A stretch of 36,014 bases of DNA from JANMMJ01 sp964543235 (GTDB taxonomy: Bacteria; Pseudomonadota; Alphaproteobacteria; Rhizobiales; Aestuariivirgaceae): contig CAZIXE010000036.1 of assembly GCA_964543235.1 (NCBI GenBank), forward strand, positions 1-36,014. The letters run 5' to 3'. This document shows positions 22,739 to 30,221 of the stretch, piece by piece. Below the pieces are notes generated by a model. That model saw only the letters and a list, made by a program, of their open reading frames with translations, searched no databases and had not been told where the DNA came from. Made by a program: the position numbers and the translations under genes. Position 1 is the first letter of the stretch; each line of letters starts with the position of its first letter.

Positions 22739-22780
22739 TTGACCGCAGTCAATCGTGTATTCGCCGGCCGGCTGTAGTCT
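22739..22780 (+). promoter_or_regulatory. FNR/FixK-type box and hpf promoter
   Basis: TTGACCGCAGTCAA (22739-22752) and a -10 TAGTCT (22775-22780). If +1 is at 22787, the box centre is exactly -41.5, the class II position. The leader to ATG 22820 is 33 nt. Confidence 0.75.
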
Positions 22781-22819
22781 GAATATTGCGTAGAAAACAT
22801 CAGTACGAGGACTGACAGG

Positions 22820-23191
22820 ATGCCGGCCGTCGTGGAGCTGTCGTTCAACAACATGGAACATTCGGATGCCGTAGAGGCACGGGTGCACGAGCGGGTCAGG
22901 CGCCTCGAGAAGATCCATGACCGGTTGACAAGCTGCCGGGTGGTCATCGAAGCGCCGCACCGGCGCCAGCACAAGGGCCAACAGTACCGGGTGCGGATCA
23001 CCCTCGGCCTGGCGCAGGGACAAGTGGCGGTCAGCCGCGACCCCGGCGACGACTTTGCGCATACCGATATCTATGTCGCCATCCGCGACTCGTTCGATGC
23101 GGCGGAGCGGCGGCTCAAGGAGCATATGGACAGGCTGCAGGGTGAAGTGAAGGCCCGCATGCCGCCGCGCCCGGCCGATACCACAGCGTGA
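22820..23191 (+). CDS. hpf: Ribosome hibernation factor, HPF/RaiA (short form)
   Basis: A 123-residue protein of the HPF/YfiA fold, which binds the 30S decoding and P-site region and silences ribosomes. It begins VVELSFNNMEHSDAVEARV. Then come VRRLEKIHDRLTSCRVVIEA, a basic HRRQHKGQQYRVRITL stretch, and DIYVAIRDSFDAAERRLKEH as the second helix. It lacks the C-terminal dimerisation domain of long HPF. The start is ATG 22820. It follows the phosphotransacylase gene but has its own FNR-type promoter. It is the clearest dormancy marker in the island and precedes the Crp/Fnr gene on the same strand. Confidence 0.9.
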   Translation: MPAVVELSFNNMEHSDAVEARVHERVRRLEKIHDRLTSCRVVIEAPHRRQHKGQQYRVRITLGLAQGQVAVSRDPGDDFAHTDIYVAIRDSFDAAERRLKEHMDRLQGEVKARMPPRPADTTA

Positions 23192-23290
23192 CATTGTCTC
23201 ATGCAGCGCGCCGGGAACCCTGGCGCGGCGCCGGCTGTTGCTGCCCAAGGGACGCAATCTGCATGGCGTCCCGAGGGAGGAGCTGCGGCC

Positions 23291-24100
23291 GTGAACGAGG
23301 TTTCGACTGCCCTGCGGATCGGCGCGTTTGTGCCGCGCAACGGGCGAGTTGTCTCCAGGGGTTGCGACAGCACTGGCGGCTGCGCGCGGCAGTCCGGTTG
23401 CCCGGCATGGCAACTGTGTGGCGGCAAAGCGCTGTCCGGCGCGAGCTTCAATTGCAGCAGCCTGCCGCTGGCACTCAATGACCGGCAGACGCTGTTCGAG
23501 GCTGGCGAGGCCTGCGGCCATGTCTATCTGATCCAGTCCGGCTGCATTGCCGAATGCCAATACCGGCTCGATGGCAGCCGGCACATCGTCGCGTTTCATC
23601 TGGCCGGCGACATGGTGGGTCTGACCTGGACCGGGCTCTATCCCTGGTCGGCCGAAGCGACCTCGGCCACGACGGCGGTGCCCATCGAATTGCGCAGCCT
23701 TGCCATGGCCATGACCATCGATTGCCGGCTGCGCGAGGTGCTTGCTGCGCAGCTGGCACGGCAGCAGCAGGGGATCGATCAGCATCTGGCCATGCTGGCG
23801 CGGACGACGGCACCGGAGCGGATGGCCGCGTTCATTCTCGACCTGCAACAGCGCCTCTCCAGTGGCGGAGCATCGCCGCGCCGCGTCCCACTGATGATGC
23901 GGCGGGCCGATATTGCCGATCACCTCGGCATATCGGTCGAAACGGTGAGCCGTTCGCTCGGCGAACTGAAACTCCAAGGTGCCATCAGGCTCCCCACAGT
24001 CACAACGCTGGAAATTGCCGATGCGGGGAAGCTGGCGGCGATCGCCAACCGCGACGAGGGACACTGCTTCGCGGCGCGGTGCGGCTTCCTTGCGGCGTGA
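23291..24100 (+). CDS. Crp/Fnr-family regulator with a four-cysteine N-terminus
   Basis: A 269-residue regulator from GTG 23291, which has GGGAGGAG upstream; an ATG at 23201 is in frame but poorly placed. The cyclic-nucleotide-type sensor domain (about 55-170) contains LFEAGEACGHVYLIQSG and IVAFHLAGDMVGL. The HTH (about 200-230) has RADIADHLGISVETVSRSLG, with Glu217, Ser220 and Arg221 forming the FNR-type E-x-x-S-R that reads TTGA half-sites. Upstream of the sensor, Cys25, Cys31, Cys37 and Cys43 are spaced exactly six apart. E. coli FNR clusters Cys20, 23 and 29 plus Cys122; the counterpart of Cys122 seems to be missing. It may hold an iron-sulphur cluster and is the natural candidate to bind the boxes in this island. 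Confidence 0.92.
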   Translation: MNEVSTALRIGAFVPRNGRVVSRGCDSTGGCARQSGCPAWQLCGGKALSGASFNCSSLPLALNDRQTLFEAGEACGHVYLIQSGCIAECQYRLDGSRHIVAFHLAGDMVGLTWTGLYPWSAEATSATTAVPIELRSLAMAMTIDCRLREVLAAQLARQQQGIDQHLAMLARTTAPERMAAFILDLQQRLSSGGASPRRVPLMMRRADIADHLGISVETVSRSLGELKLQGAIRLPTVTTLEIADAGKLAAIANRDEGHCFAARCGFLAA

Positions 24101-24114
24101 CGGCATCGCCGAAT

Positions 24115-24156
24115 TTGACAGGCGTCAAGAGGCGAAGCGCGGCATGGGGCAGAATT
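24115..24156 (+). promoter_or_regulatory. FNR/FixK-type box and cytochrome c gene promoter
   Basis: TTGACAGGCGTCAA (24115-24128). The class II position predicts a start near 24163, with AGAATT at 24151-24156 in the -10 place, a modest match. The leader to ATG 24194 is about 31 nt. Confidence 0.68.
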
Positions 24157-24193
24157 GGGCCGTGCCCTGCGGCGCAGATGTCAGGAGGACAAG

Positions 24194-24622
24194 ATGAGCA
24201 AGACTTTCAGAACCATCGTGCTTGGAGGCCTGCTGCTTGCAGGAGCGGTGTTGCCAGCCGGGGCGCAGGATGACCTCGCGGCCGGCCGGGCCGAATATCA
24301 GAAGTCCTGCGCCAACTGCCATGGCGATGGCGGCAAGGGCGATGGGCCGCTGGCGCAATACCTCACCATCAAACCTTCGGACCTGACGGCGCTGAAGAAG
24401 GCCAATAACGGCGAGTACCCTTTCCTCAAGGTATTTCAGACCATTGACGGGCGGGCCGTGGTGAAGGCGCATGGCGCGGGACCGATGCCGATCTGGGGTG
24501 ACCGGTACCAGGCGGAAAGCGGCGCCGGGGGAGCAGAGCCGTATCGAACCTACACCGCGGAATCCTTCGTGCGCATGCGGCTTCTGGAGTTGACGTATTT
24601 CATACAGTCCCTGCAAGAATAG
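24194..24622 (+). CDS. Periplasmic c-type cytochrome, single haem
   Basis: A 142-residue precursor. Residues 1-24 are a Sec signal peptide (FRTIVLGGLLLAGAVLPAGA, then cut before QDD). CANCH at 39-43 is the haem attachment motif and Met98 in GAGPMPIWGD is the likely sixth ligand. The mature protein is a class I cytochrome c of about 118 residues with a DGxGxGDGPLAQYL segment, seen in cytochromes that serve oxidases or dehydrogenases. RBS AGGAGG. An FNR-type box precedes it, so it is probably used under oxygen limitation. The next gene encodes another exported protein 42 bp on; the two may be one transcript. Its electron partners are not evident. Confidence 0.93.
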   Translation: MSKTFRTIVLGGLLLAGAVLPAGAQDDLAAGRAEYQKSCANCHGDGGKGDGPLAQYLTIKPSDLTALKKANNGEYPFLKVFQTIDGRAVVKAHGAGPMPIWGDRYQAESGAGGAEPYRTYTAESFVRMRLLELTYFIQSLQE

Positions 24623-24664
24623 GACCGTCCGCCCCTGTCTGGCGGCTGGCGAAAGGGGCTGAAA

Positions 24665-25360
24665 ATGGTAACCCGGTGGACGTGGCGGCCGGTCATGCAG
24701 GCGCTGCTGCTTGGCGGGCTCAGCGCCGGCGTGTGGGCCGATGCTTCCGAACGCATCGGCATGGAAATCCTGACCGCTGTGGAGGACGAGCGGATCGCGC
24801 CCGGCACGGTGGTGGTGCGCTACAGCGGTGTGATCGTCTTTCCCCTGGCCGAGAACCTCGCCGAAGCATGGCGCGAGCAGCACGGCAAGGCGCGGCGGCT
24901 GATCCTCGAGCTCAACAGCCGGGGAGGCGAGCTGAAGCATGCTAAGAAAGTGATCGCCGTCCTCAAGGACATCCGCGCAGCCGCCGAACTGAAGACAGTG
25001 GTGCGGGCGGGGGCGATCTGCGCTTCCGCCTGCATTCCGGTGTTCATGCAGGGGGCTGAGCGCCAGGCCAGCGGCGCCTCGGCGTGGATGTTTCACGGCG
25101 CCTGCCCGGCTTATGGCAATATCCCGGCGGCGCGGCCGACAGATGACTATGTCGGGCTGCTGCAGGCCGCAGGAGTCGCCACTGAGTTCTTGTGCCTGCT
25201 GCAGCAATCGGGCTATCTCGAGAAGCCGGGCGAGTTCTGGCTCAGCGGTTACGAGCTGGTGCATGTCTACAATGCCAATGTGATCACCAGGCTGATCGCC
25301 CCGTGGCAGCCGCTGGAGGCGCAGCCCGCGCCATTCGACCCGCAGATCGGACCGCGCTGA
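24665..25360 (+). CDS. Exported ClpP/crotonase-fold protein, probable serine protease
   Basis: A 231-residue protein with a signal peptide (about 1-25, ending VWA). NSRGGELKHAKKVIAVLKDI (84-103) is like the glycine oxyanion strand of ClpP-type folds. ICASACIPVF places Ser121 as a candidate nucleophile and FHGAC places His144 as a candidate base. The same layout is found in periplasmic proteins loosely related to Clp/SppA proteases. The third catalytic residue is not clear. It follows the cytochrome c gene and probably shares its oxygen-controlled promoter. The substrate is unknown; quality control of exported or haem proteins would fit but is a guess. Confidence 0.78.
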   Translation: MVTRWTWRPVMQALLLGGLSAGVWADASERIGMEILTAVEDERIAPGTVVVRYSGVIVFPLAENLAEAWREQHGKARRLILELNSRGGELKHAKKVIAVLKDIRAAAELKTVVRAGAICASACIPVFMQGAERQASGASAWMFHGACPAYGNIPAARPTDDYVGLLQAAGVATEFLCLLQQSGYLEKPGEFWLSGYELVHVYNANVITRLIAPWQPLEAQPAPFDPQIGPR

Positions 25361-25368
25361 ATGCTGAG

Positions 25369-26796
25369 TTACAATGCCGCGAGCGCCGCAGCGGCCACCG
25401 TCACGGCGAAAACAGCGGCGATGGCTGCGGCCTGGCGGCGGCGTTCAGCACGGCAGAGACGGTCTTTTGCGGCATCATAGTCGAAGCGCTCCACGACGAT
25501 GTTCGCAGGTGCGATGCCGGCAGCCAGAAGGAGATCGACGGCGGCGTCCATCATAGCCGCGGGGCCGCAGAGAAAGACCCTTACAGCAGCGGGATCAAGG
25601 CGGTCGAGGAGGCGCGCCAGGTGGCTGGCAGCAAGCGTGCCGCGCTCTGTCCCCGGGGCGTCGCCCTGTTCGGCGAGGAAGATCGCCCGGACATCGCCCT
25701 GCGCGGCCGCGATCTCGGCCCTGGCGACAAGGCCGGCCGGGTCACGGGCGGCGGCGAGGAGGCGAACGGGGTGGCGTGGAGCGCCGGCCAGGAGATCGCG
25801 CCAGAGGCTCAGGATGGGCGCGATGCCGATGCCGCCGGCGATGAGCAGGACGGGGCCGTCATGGCCACGCAGCACGAGGCTGCCATGCGGTCCGTCGATG
25901 GCGACTGACGTGCCGGGCTCGAGGGCGGCGAAGGTTTGCGTCCGGTCACCTACTTCGCGAACCAGGAAGCGGAGCAATGGCAATTCCCGCGGCGCGGACG
26001 CGAACGAAAAAGGATTGTCGGTCACGGTGTGGCGGCCGCCGAAAGCGAGCCAGGCGAACTGGCCGGCGCTGAACGAGAAGGGGGTGGCGTCGGGCAGCTT
26101 GATGCCGAGTTCGATGATGTCATGGCTTGCGCGGTGGACGAAGGCGACGGTGGCACCGGTGCGATAGGCGCGCAGCGGGCGCAGCACATAGACAATGAGG
26201 ATGGCGGCCGCCGCCACGGCAAGGAGCAGCCCCAGCCAGAGCTTGAGGGCGGGAGCATGGACGGCGTAGCCCACCGACCAGGCATGGTGCAAGGCGAGGG
26301 CGGCGGCGAGCATGGCGCCGAGGCCGTGAATGCCCCGCCACAGCTCGTAGCGGGTGAAGCGGCTGCGGCCGAAGCGGGCCCAGAGCGTCAGAACGAGGAG
26401 CAAGAGGGTGGCGATGCCACCGCTGCGCATCGAGGGGGCGGCGGCATACTGTAGCAGACGGCCGAGGGCGGTCGTGAGGTCCGATGGACCGCGCAGCAGC
26501 AGCGACAGGATGTGCAGCGCCAGCATGGCGAGCAGACCGATGGCGGCGAGGCGATGAAAGCCCATGGTGCGGTCGAGGCCGATCCTTGCCGATACAGCCT
26601 CGAAGCGGCCAGAGGTCACGAACTGGGCGAGCAGCATGGCAGTCGCGGCGAGGCCCGTGGTGCGGGTCAGGGCACGCGCAAGGGACAGAGTCAGGAGGCC
26701 GAGGAGGAGAGCGACAGCAACCGCGGCGGTGCAGACGCAGACATAGACCACCGCCAGCGCGGCACCGGACAAGCCGCGCTGCGTGCTCACCTTCAC
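25369..26796 (-). CDS. Membrane flavocytochrome: ferric-reductase-like domain plus FAD/NAD(P) oxidoreductase
   Basis: A 475-residue inner-membrane protein. About six hydrophobic helices lie in residues 10-210, with histidines in MGFHRLAAI, LALHILSLL, GIHGLG and ALHHAW that can carry two haems b. A ferredoxin-reductase-type module follows: NPFSFASAP for FAD (most relatives have RPYS or HPFS), LLIAGGIGIAPILSLWRDL for NAD(P), and FLCGPAAMMDAAVDLLLAAG. The last 20 residues are again hydrophobic (IAAVFAVTVAAAALAAL), an unusual C-terminal membrane tail. The start is GTG 26796, 13 nt after the phasin stop, so both genes share a promoter. It could move electrons from NAD(P)H through the membrane to iron, oxygen or a periplasmic acceptor such as the cytochrome c opposite. 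Confidence 0.88.
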   Translation of the reverse strand: MKVSTQRGLSGAALAVVYVCVCTAAVAVALLLGLLTLSLARALTRTTGLAATAMLLAQFVTSGRFEAVSARIGLDRTMGFHRLAAIGLLAMLALHILSLLLRGPSDLTTALGRLLQYAAAPSMRSGGIATLLLLVLTLWARFGRSRFTRYELWRGIHGLGAMLAAALALHHAWSVGYAVHAPALKLWLGLLLAVAAAAILIVYVLRPLRAYRTGATVAFVHRASHDIIELGIKLPDATPFSFSAGQFAWLAFGGRHTVTDNPFSFASAPRELPLLRFLVREVGDRTQTFAALEPGTSVAIDGPHGSLVLRGHDGPVLLIAGGIGIAPILSLWRDLLAGAPRHPVRLLAAARDPAGLVARAEIAAAQGDVRAIFLAEQGDAPGTERGTLAASHLARLLDRLDPAAVRVFLCGPAAMMDAAVDLLLAAGIAPANIVVERFDYDAAKDRLCRAERRRQAAAIAAVFAVTVAAAALAAL

Positions 26797-26809
26797 AATG
26801 GACCGGCCG

Positions 26810-27133
26810 TCAGTTGTCCTTGCCCTTGGGGCTCAGCATGCTGGTGAGCGAGCGGCCTTCGCGGGCGTAGTCAGCAAAGAAGGTGTTGGCAAAGTCGAGC
26901 TGGGCCTCGATGAACTCCTCGGGCTTGCGGCAATTCATGAGCCGGAGCGGATGGGCAAAATCCTTCTGCAACCGGTCGGCCATGAACTGCAGCATCTCCA
27001 TCTGGATGCGCGAGAAGTTCTTGTACATGCTGAGATAGGCTTCTGACGCCGATTGCATCGCTTCGGGAGAGAACGAGGCCATGGCCAGCATGGCTTCGGT
27101 CGTTTCCTTCGTCACTTCCGGTTTCGTGGACAT
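26810..27133 (-). CDS. Phasin-family polyhydroxyalkanoate granule protein
   Basis: A 107-residue, mostly helical protein of the phasin_2 type. SPEAMQSASEAYLSMYKNFS and QMEMLQFMADRLQKDF form the amphipathic helices; NCRKPEEFIEAQLDFANTFF is the most conserved part of the family. Phasins coat poly-3-hydroxybutyrate granules in the cytoplasm and control their size. ATG 27133 has GGAGG five bases upstream; an ATG at 27145 lies in that same site. A textbook FNR-type promoter precedes it, implying granule handling as a response to oxygen limitation. No synthase or depolymerase gene is in the window. Confidence 0.9.
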   Translation of the reverse strand: MSTKPEVTKETTEAMLAMASFSPEAMQSASEAYLSMYKNFSRIQMEMLQFMADRLQKDFAHPLRLMNCRKPEEFIEAQLDFANTFFADYAREGRSLTSMLSPKGKDN

Positions 27134-27157
27134 CCGCACCTCCATGTGTTTCCAGCC

Positions 27158-27199
27158 TTTTTACAGGACCCGTGGCCCCCGGGCGTTGATTCACGTCAA
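27158..27199 (-). promoter_or_regulatory. FNR/FixK-type box and phasin promoter
   Basis: TTGATTCACGTCAA (27186-27199) as read on the plus strand; on the minus strand TTGACGTGAATCAA. The -10 TAAAAA (27163-27158) gives +1 at 27151 and puts the box centre exactly at -41.5. The leader is 17 nt. Confidence 0.75.
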
Positions 27200-27277
27200 G
27201 CTGCGCGCGACAGCATGCCAAGCGGCAGGGCGGAATGCAACGGAAATGGCGGTGGGGCTACCGGTGCGGACAGAAGG

Positions 27278-28582
27278 CTACTCGGCGGCGACGCGGCACA
27301 TCGGATTGTTGGGATGTTCCTTCCAGGTGCGGAAGCCGCCCACCTTCTCGCCGGTGCGGGGATCGATACCTTCGGTGAGCGGCAGCATGGTGATGCAGTT
27401 GTCGACCGGACAGACGGTGACACAGAGATTGCAGCCCACGCATTCGGCATCGATCACTTCGAAATGACGGCGGCCGTCCTTCATGGCGGTGATCGCCTGG
27501 TGCGAGGTGTCCTCACAGACGACATGGCAGCGGCCGCACTTGATGCAGAGATCCTGATTGATCCGGGCCTTGACGACATAGTTGAGATTGAGGTGTTGCC
27601 AGTCGGTGACGTTGGGCACAGCGAGGCCGGTGAAGCTTTCGACACGGCGATAGCCCTTGCGGTCCATCCAATCGGAGAGGCCGGCGATCATTTCCTCGAC
27701 GATCTTGAAGCCATAGACCATGGCGGCGGTGCAGACCTGCACGGTGCCGGCGCCGAGGGCGATGAATTCGGCGGCATGTTTCCAGGTCTCGATGCCGCCG
27801 ATGCCGGAGATGGGGAGGCCGCGGGTCGCCTCGGCGCGGGCGATCTCAGCCACCATGTTGAGGGCGATGGGACGGACGGCGATGCCGCAATAGCCGCCAT
27901 GGGTGCCCTTGCCATCGGTGTGGGGATCGGGCGCCATGGCGTCGAGATCGACACCCATGATGGAGTTGATGGTGTTGATCAAGGACACGGCATCAGCGCC
28001 GCCGCGCCTGGCCGCCTCGGCGGGCTTGCGGATGTCGGTGATGTTGGGGGTGAGCTTGACAATCACCGGCATGCGGGTGTGCTGCTTGCACCAGCGCGCG
28101 ACCATCTCGACATATTCGGGAACCTGGCCGACGGCGGAGCCCATGCCGCGCTCCGACATGCCATGCGGGCAACCGAAATTGAGCTCGATGCCGTCGGCGC
28201 CGGTCTCTTCGACGCGGGCGAGGATCGCCTTCCAGTTGGCCTCCTCGCAGGGGACCATCAAGGAGACGACCAAGGCGCGGTCGGGCCAGTTGCGCTTGAC
28301 CTCCTTGATCTCGCGGAGGTTCACGTCGAGCGGGCGATCGGTGATGAGTTCGATGTTGTTAAAGCCGATGACGCGGCGGTCGGAGGCGTGGAGACCGCCA
28401 TAGCGAGGGCCGTTGACATTGACGATGGGCGGATCTTCGCCCAGCGTCTTCCACACGGCGCCGCCCCAGCCGAGGCGGAAGGCGCGCTCGACATTGTACT
28501 GCTTGTCGGTCGGTGGTGCCGACGCCAGCCAGAACGGATTTGGCGATTTGATGCCGCAAAATTCGGTGCGAAGGTCAGCCAT
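27278..28582 (-). CDS. preA: NAD-dependent dihydropyrimidine dehydrogenase, subunit PreA
   Basis: A 434-residue FMN and iron-sulphur subunit that reduces uracil and thymine to the dihydro forms. The barrel (1-320) has NPFWLASAPPTDKQYNVERA, ELNFGCPHGMSERGMGS, IVKLTPNITDIRKPAE and the FMN-phosphate region GIGGIETWKHAAEFI. Two [4Fe-4S] ferredoxin motifs follow: CIKCGRCHVVCED and CVGCNLCVTVCPVDNC. The active-site loop reads SAVGQ where mammalian enzymes, from memory, have the catalytic cysteine in LACGQ; I do not know how general this is in bacteria. It starts 11 nt after preT with GGAGG. Dihydropyrimidinase and ureidopropionase genes are not in the window. Confidence 0.96.
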   Translation of the reverse strand: MADLRTEFCGIKSPNPFWLASAPPTDKQYNVERAFRLGWGGAVWKTLGEDPPIVNVNGPRYGGLHASDRRVIGFNNIELITDRPLDVNLREIKEVKRNWPDRALVVSLMVPCEEANWKAILARVEETGADGIELNFGCPHGMSERGMGSAVGQVPEYVEMVARWCKQHTRMPVIVKLTPNITDIRKPAEAARRGGADAVSLINTINSIMGVDLDAMAPDPHTDGKGTHGGYCGIAVRPIALNMVAEIARAEATRGLPISGIGGIETWKHAAEFIALGAGTVQVCTAAMVYGFKIVEEMIAGLSDWMDRKGYRRVESFTGLAVPNVTDWQHLNLNYVVKARINQDLCIKCGRCHVVCEDTSHQAITAMKDGRRHFEVIDAECVGCNLCVTVCPVDNCITMLPLTEGIDPRTGEKVGGFRTWKEHPNNPMCRVAAE

Positions 28583-28593
28583 GGAATCCTCCT

Positions 28594-29925
28594 TCAGCCT
28601 TTGAGGAATGCATCGATGGCAAGGGCGGCACGCTTGCCGTCCTCAACGGCGGCAACCGTCAGGTCCTTGCCGCCGGCCACACAATCGCCGCCGGCCCAGA
28701 CATTCGGGAGCGAGGTCCGGCGCGCGTTATCGACCCTGATGCGGCCCGATTCAAGGGCGAGCCCGTCGCCCATGTCCTGCGGCACGAGCTTCTGGCCGAT
28801 GGCCTTGAACAGCTGATCGCAGGGAAGGTCGATGGTCTCGCCGGTGCCTTCGAGGCGGCCCTTCTTCAGCGCGGTGTATTCAAGGCGGACGCCGACCAGC
28901 CTGCCTCCCTTGGCGAGCAGCTTCTTCGGGCGCAGCCAGTGGCGGATCAGCACGCCATCGGTCTGGGCCAGTTCCTGCTCATAGGCGCTGGCCCCCATCT
29001 GCTCCGGCCCGCGGCGATAGACGATGGTCACATCCTCGGCGCCAAGGCGCTTCACCTGGCTGGCGATGTCGATTGCCGTCATGCCGCCGCCCACCACCAC
29101 GATGCGGCGACCGACGGCGAGCTTGCCAAGGTTGCGGGCCTGGCGGAGATCGGCGATGTAATCGATGGCATCCATGACGCCCTGCGGTTCATGCTTGAGG
29201 CCCAGGTCGTTGGTGGCGCCAAGGCCCAGCCCTAGGAATACGGCATCATAGTCCTTGCGCAGCCTGTCGAGCTTCACGTGCTTGCCGAGGCGCTTGCCGA
29301 ATTCGATGCGGATGCCGCCGACGCCCAGGATATAGGCCACCTCGGCCTGCGCGAAATTGTCGACGGTCTTGTAGGCGGCGATACCGAATTCATTGAGACC
29401 GCCCGCCTTCCTGCGCGCTTCGAAGATGGTGACGTCGTGGCCGAGGGTGGCGAGGCGATGGGCGCAAGAGAGGCCGGCGGGGCCTGCGCCCACCACGGCG
29501 ACACGTTTCCCGGTCTTCGGCCCCTGGCGATAAAGCTGGTGGCCGGAGGCGAAGAGATGATCGGTGGCGTAACGCTGGAGCCTGCCGATCTCGATGGGTT
29601 TTCCCTCGGCGACCTCGCGCACGCAGACCTCCTCGCAGAGCGTCTCGGTGGGGCAGACCCTGGCGCACATGCCGCCCATGATGTTGGCGTCGAGAATGGT
29701 CCGGGCGGCGCCGGCCGGATTGCCGGCGGCGATCTGGCGGATGAAGAGGGGAATGTCGATCGAGGTGGGACAGGCCTTAACACAGGGGGCGTCGTAGCAG
29801 AACAGGCAGCGCTCGGCGGCGACGCGGGCCTCGTTGGGCTCGAAGCGGGGTGCTATGTCGGCGAAATTGCGGGCGAGCACGTCCTTCGGCAGGCGGCCGG
29901 CTTCAATATCGGGGCCCTTGGCCAT
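28594..29925 (-). CDS. preT: NAD-dependent dihydropyrimidine dehydrogenase, subunit PreT
   Basis: A 443-residue flavoprotein that feeds electrons from NAD(P)H to PreA. The N-terminal iron-sulphur domain has ERCLFCYDAPCVKACPTSID and GGMCARVCPTETLCEEVCV. VAVVGAGPAGLSCAHRLATL binds FAD and RIVVVGGGMTAIDIASQVKR binds NAD(P); NVWAGGDCVAGGKDLTVAAV closes the FAD site. GGAGG upstream favours the ATG at 29925 (spacing about 8); an ATG at 29931 lies too close to it. The gene is transcribed with preA. The arrangement resembles glutamate synthase small subunit, the known relative, but the PreA partner settles the call. Confidence 0.95.
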   Translation of the reverse strand: MAKGPDIEAGRLPKDVLARNFADIAPRFEPNEARVAAERCLFCYDAPCVKACPTSIDIPLFIRQIAAGNPAGAARTILDANIMGGMCARVCPTETLCEEVCVREVAEGKPIEIGRLQRYATDHLFASGHQLYRQGPKTGKRVAVVGAGPAGLSCAHRLATLGHDVTIFEARRKAGGLNEFGIAAYKTVDNFAQAEVAYILGVGGIRIEFGKRLGKHVKLDRLRKDYDAVFLGLGLGATNDLGLKHEPQGVMDAIDYIADLRQARNLGKLAVGRRIVVVGGGMTAIDIASQVKRLGAEDVTIVYRRGPEQMGASAYEQELAQTDGVLIRHWLRPKKLLAKGGRLVGVRLEYTALKKGRLEGTGETIDLPCDQLFKAIGQKLVPQDMGDGLALESGRIRVDNARRTSLPNVWAGGDCVAGGKDLTVAAVEDGKRAALAIDAFLKG

Positions 29926-29931
29926 AGGCAT

Positions 29932-30221
29932 TCCTCCTGAACGGACGCCGGTGGCGGGCGTCGCAATTTTTTACCAATTGATCAAGAAACGGGGGAGGTG
30001 TCAATAGCGGTGGGCGAGTGTCCCGCCGGCTGAGCCATGGGTGCCTGTGACTGGCGCGATCTCCTGTGTCGTCGCCGGACCTGGCCCGGCGAGCCGCGGA
30101 GAGGCGTGGCCGGTATCAGGGCTGGCTGAGCGGTGGGTCCCCGCGACAAGCGCGGGGATGACTAGTGGGGGTGGGGATGACGAGCGCGGGATGCGGGCAT
30201 GAGAAGGCAGGTCAGCCAGCG
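29932..30221. repeat. Intergenic region with a REP-like hairpin
   Basis: No gene is seen. GTCCCCGCGACAAGCGCGGG with GATGAC (30137-30162) is a dispersed-repeat-like hairpin whose stem is CCCCGCG/CGCGGGG (30139-30145, 30151-30157). A second degenerate GGATGACGAGCGCGG follows. TTGATCAA at 29968-29975 is a short palindrome without the 4-bp spacer of the FNR-type boxes. Confidence 0.7.

Noticed and set aside
22673..24106. 477-residue minus-strand open frame opposite hpf and the Crp/Fnr gene
   Set aside because: It crosses two well-supported plus-strand genes and their promoters, with no domain of its own.
27053..28816. 587-residue plus-strand open frame opposite preA
   Set aside because: Antisense shadow; preA on the minus strand has all its cofactor motifs.
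28594..29925. Glutamate synthase small subunit (GltD)
   Set aside because: The fold is shared, but the gene is coupled to preA with an 11-bp gap and no gltB is present.
29968..29975. TTGATCAA upstream of preT as an FNR-type box
   Set aside because: The two half-sites abut without the 4-bp spacer, so it does not fit the motif of the island.
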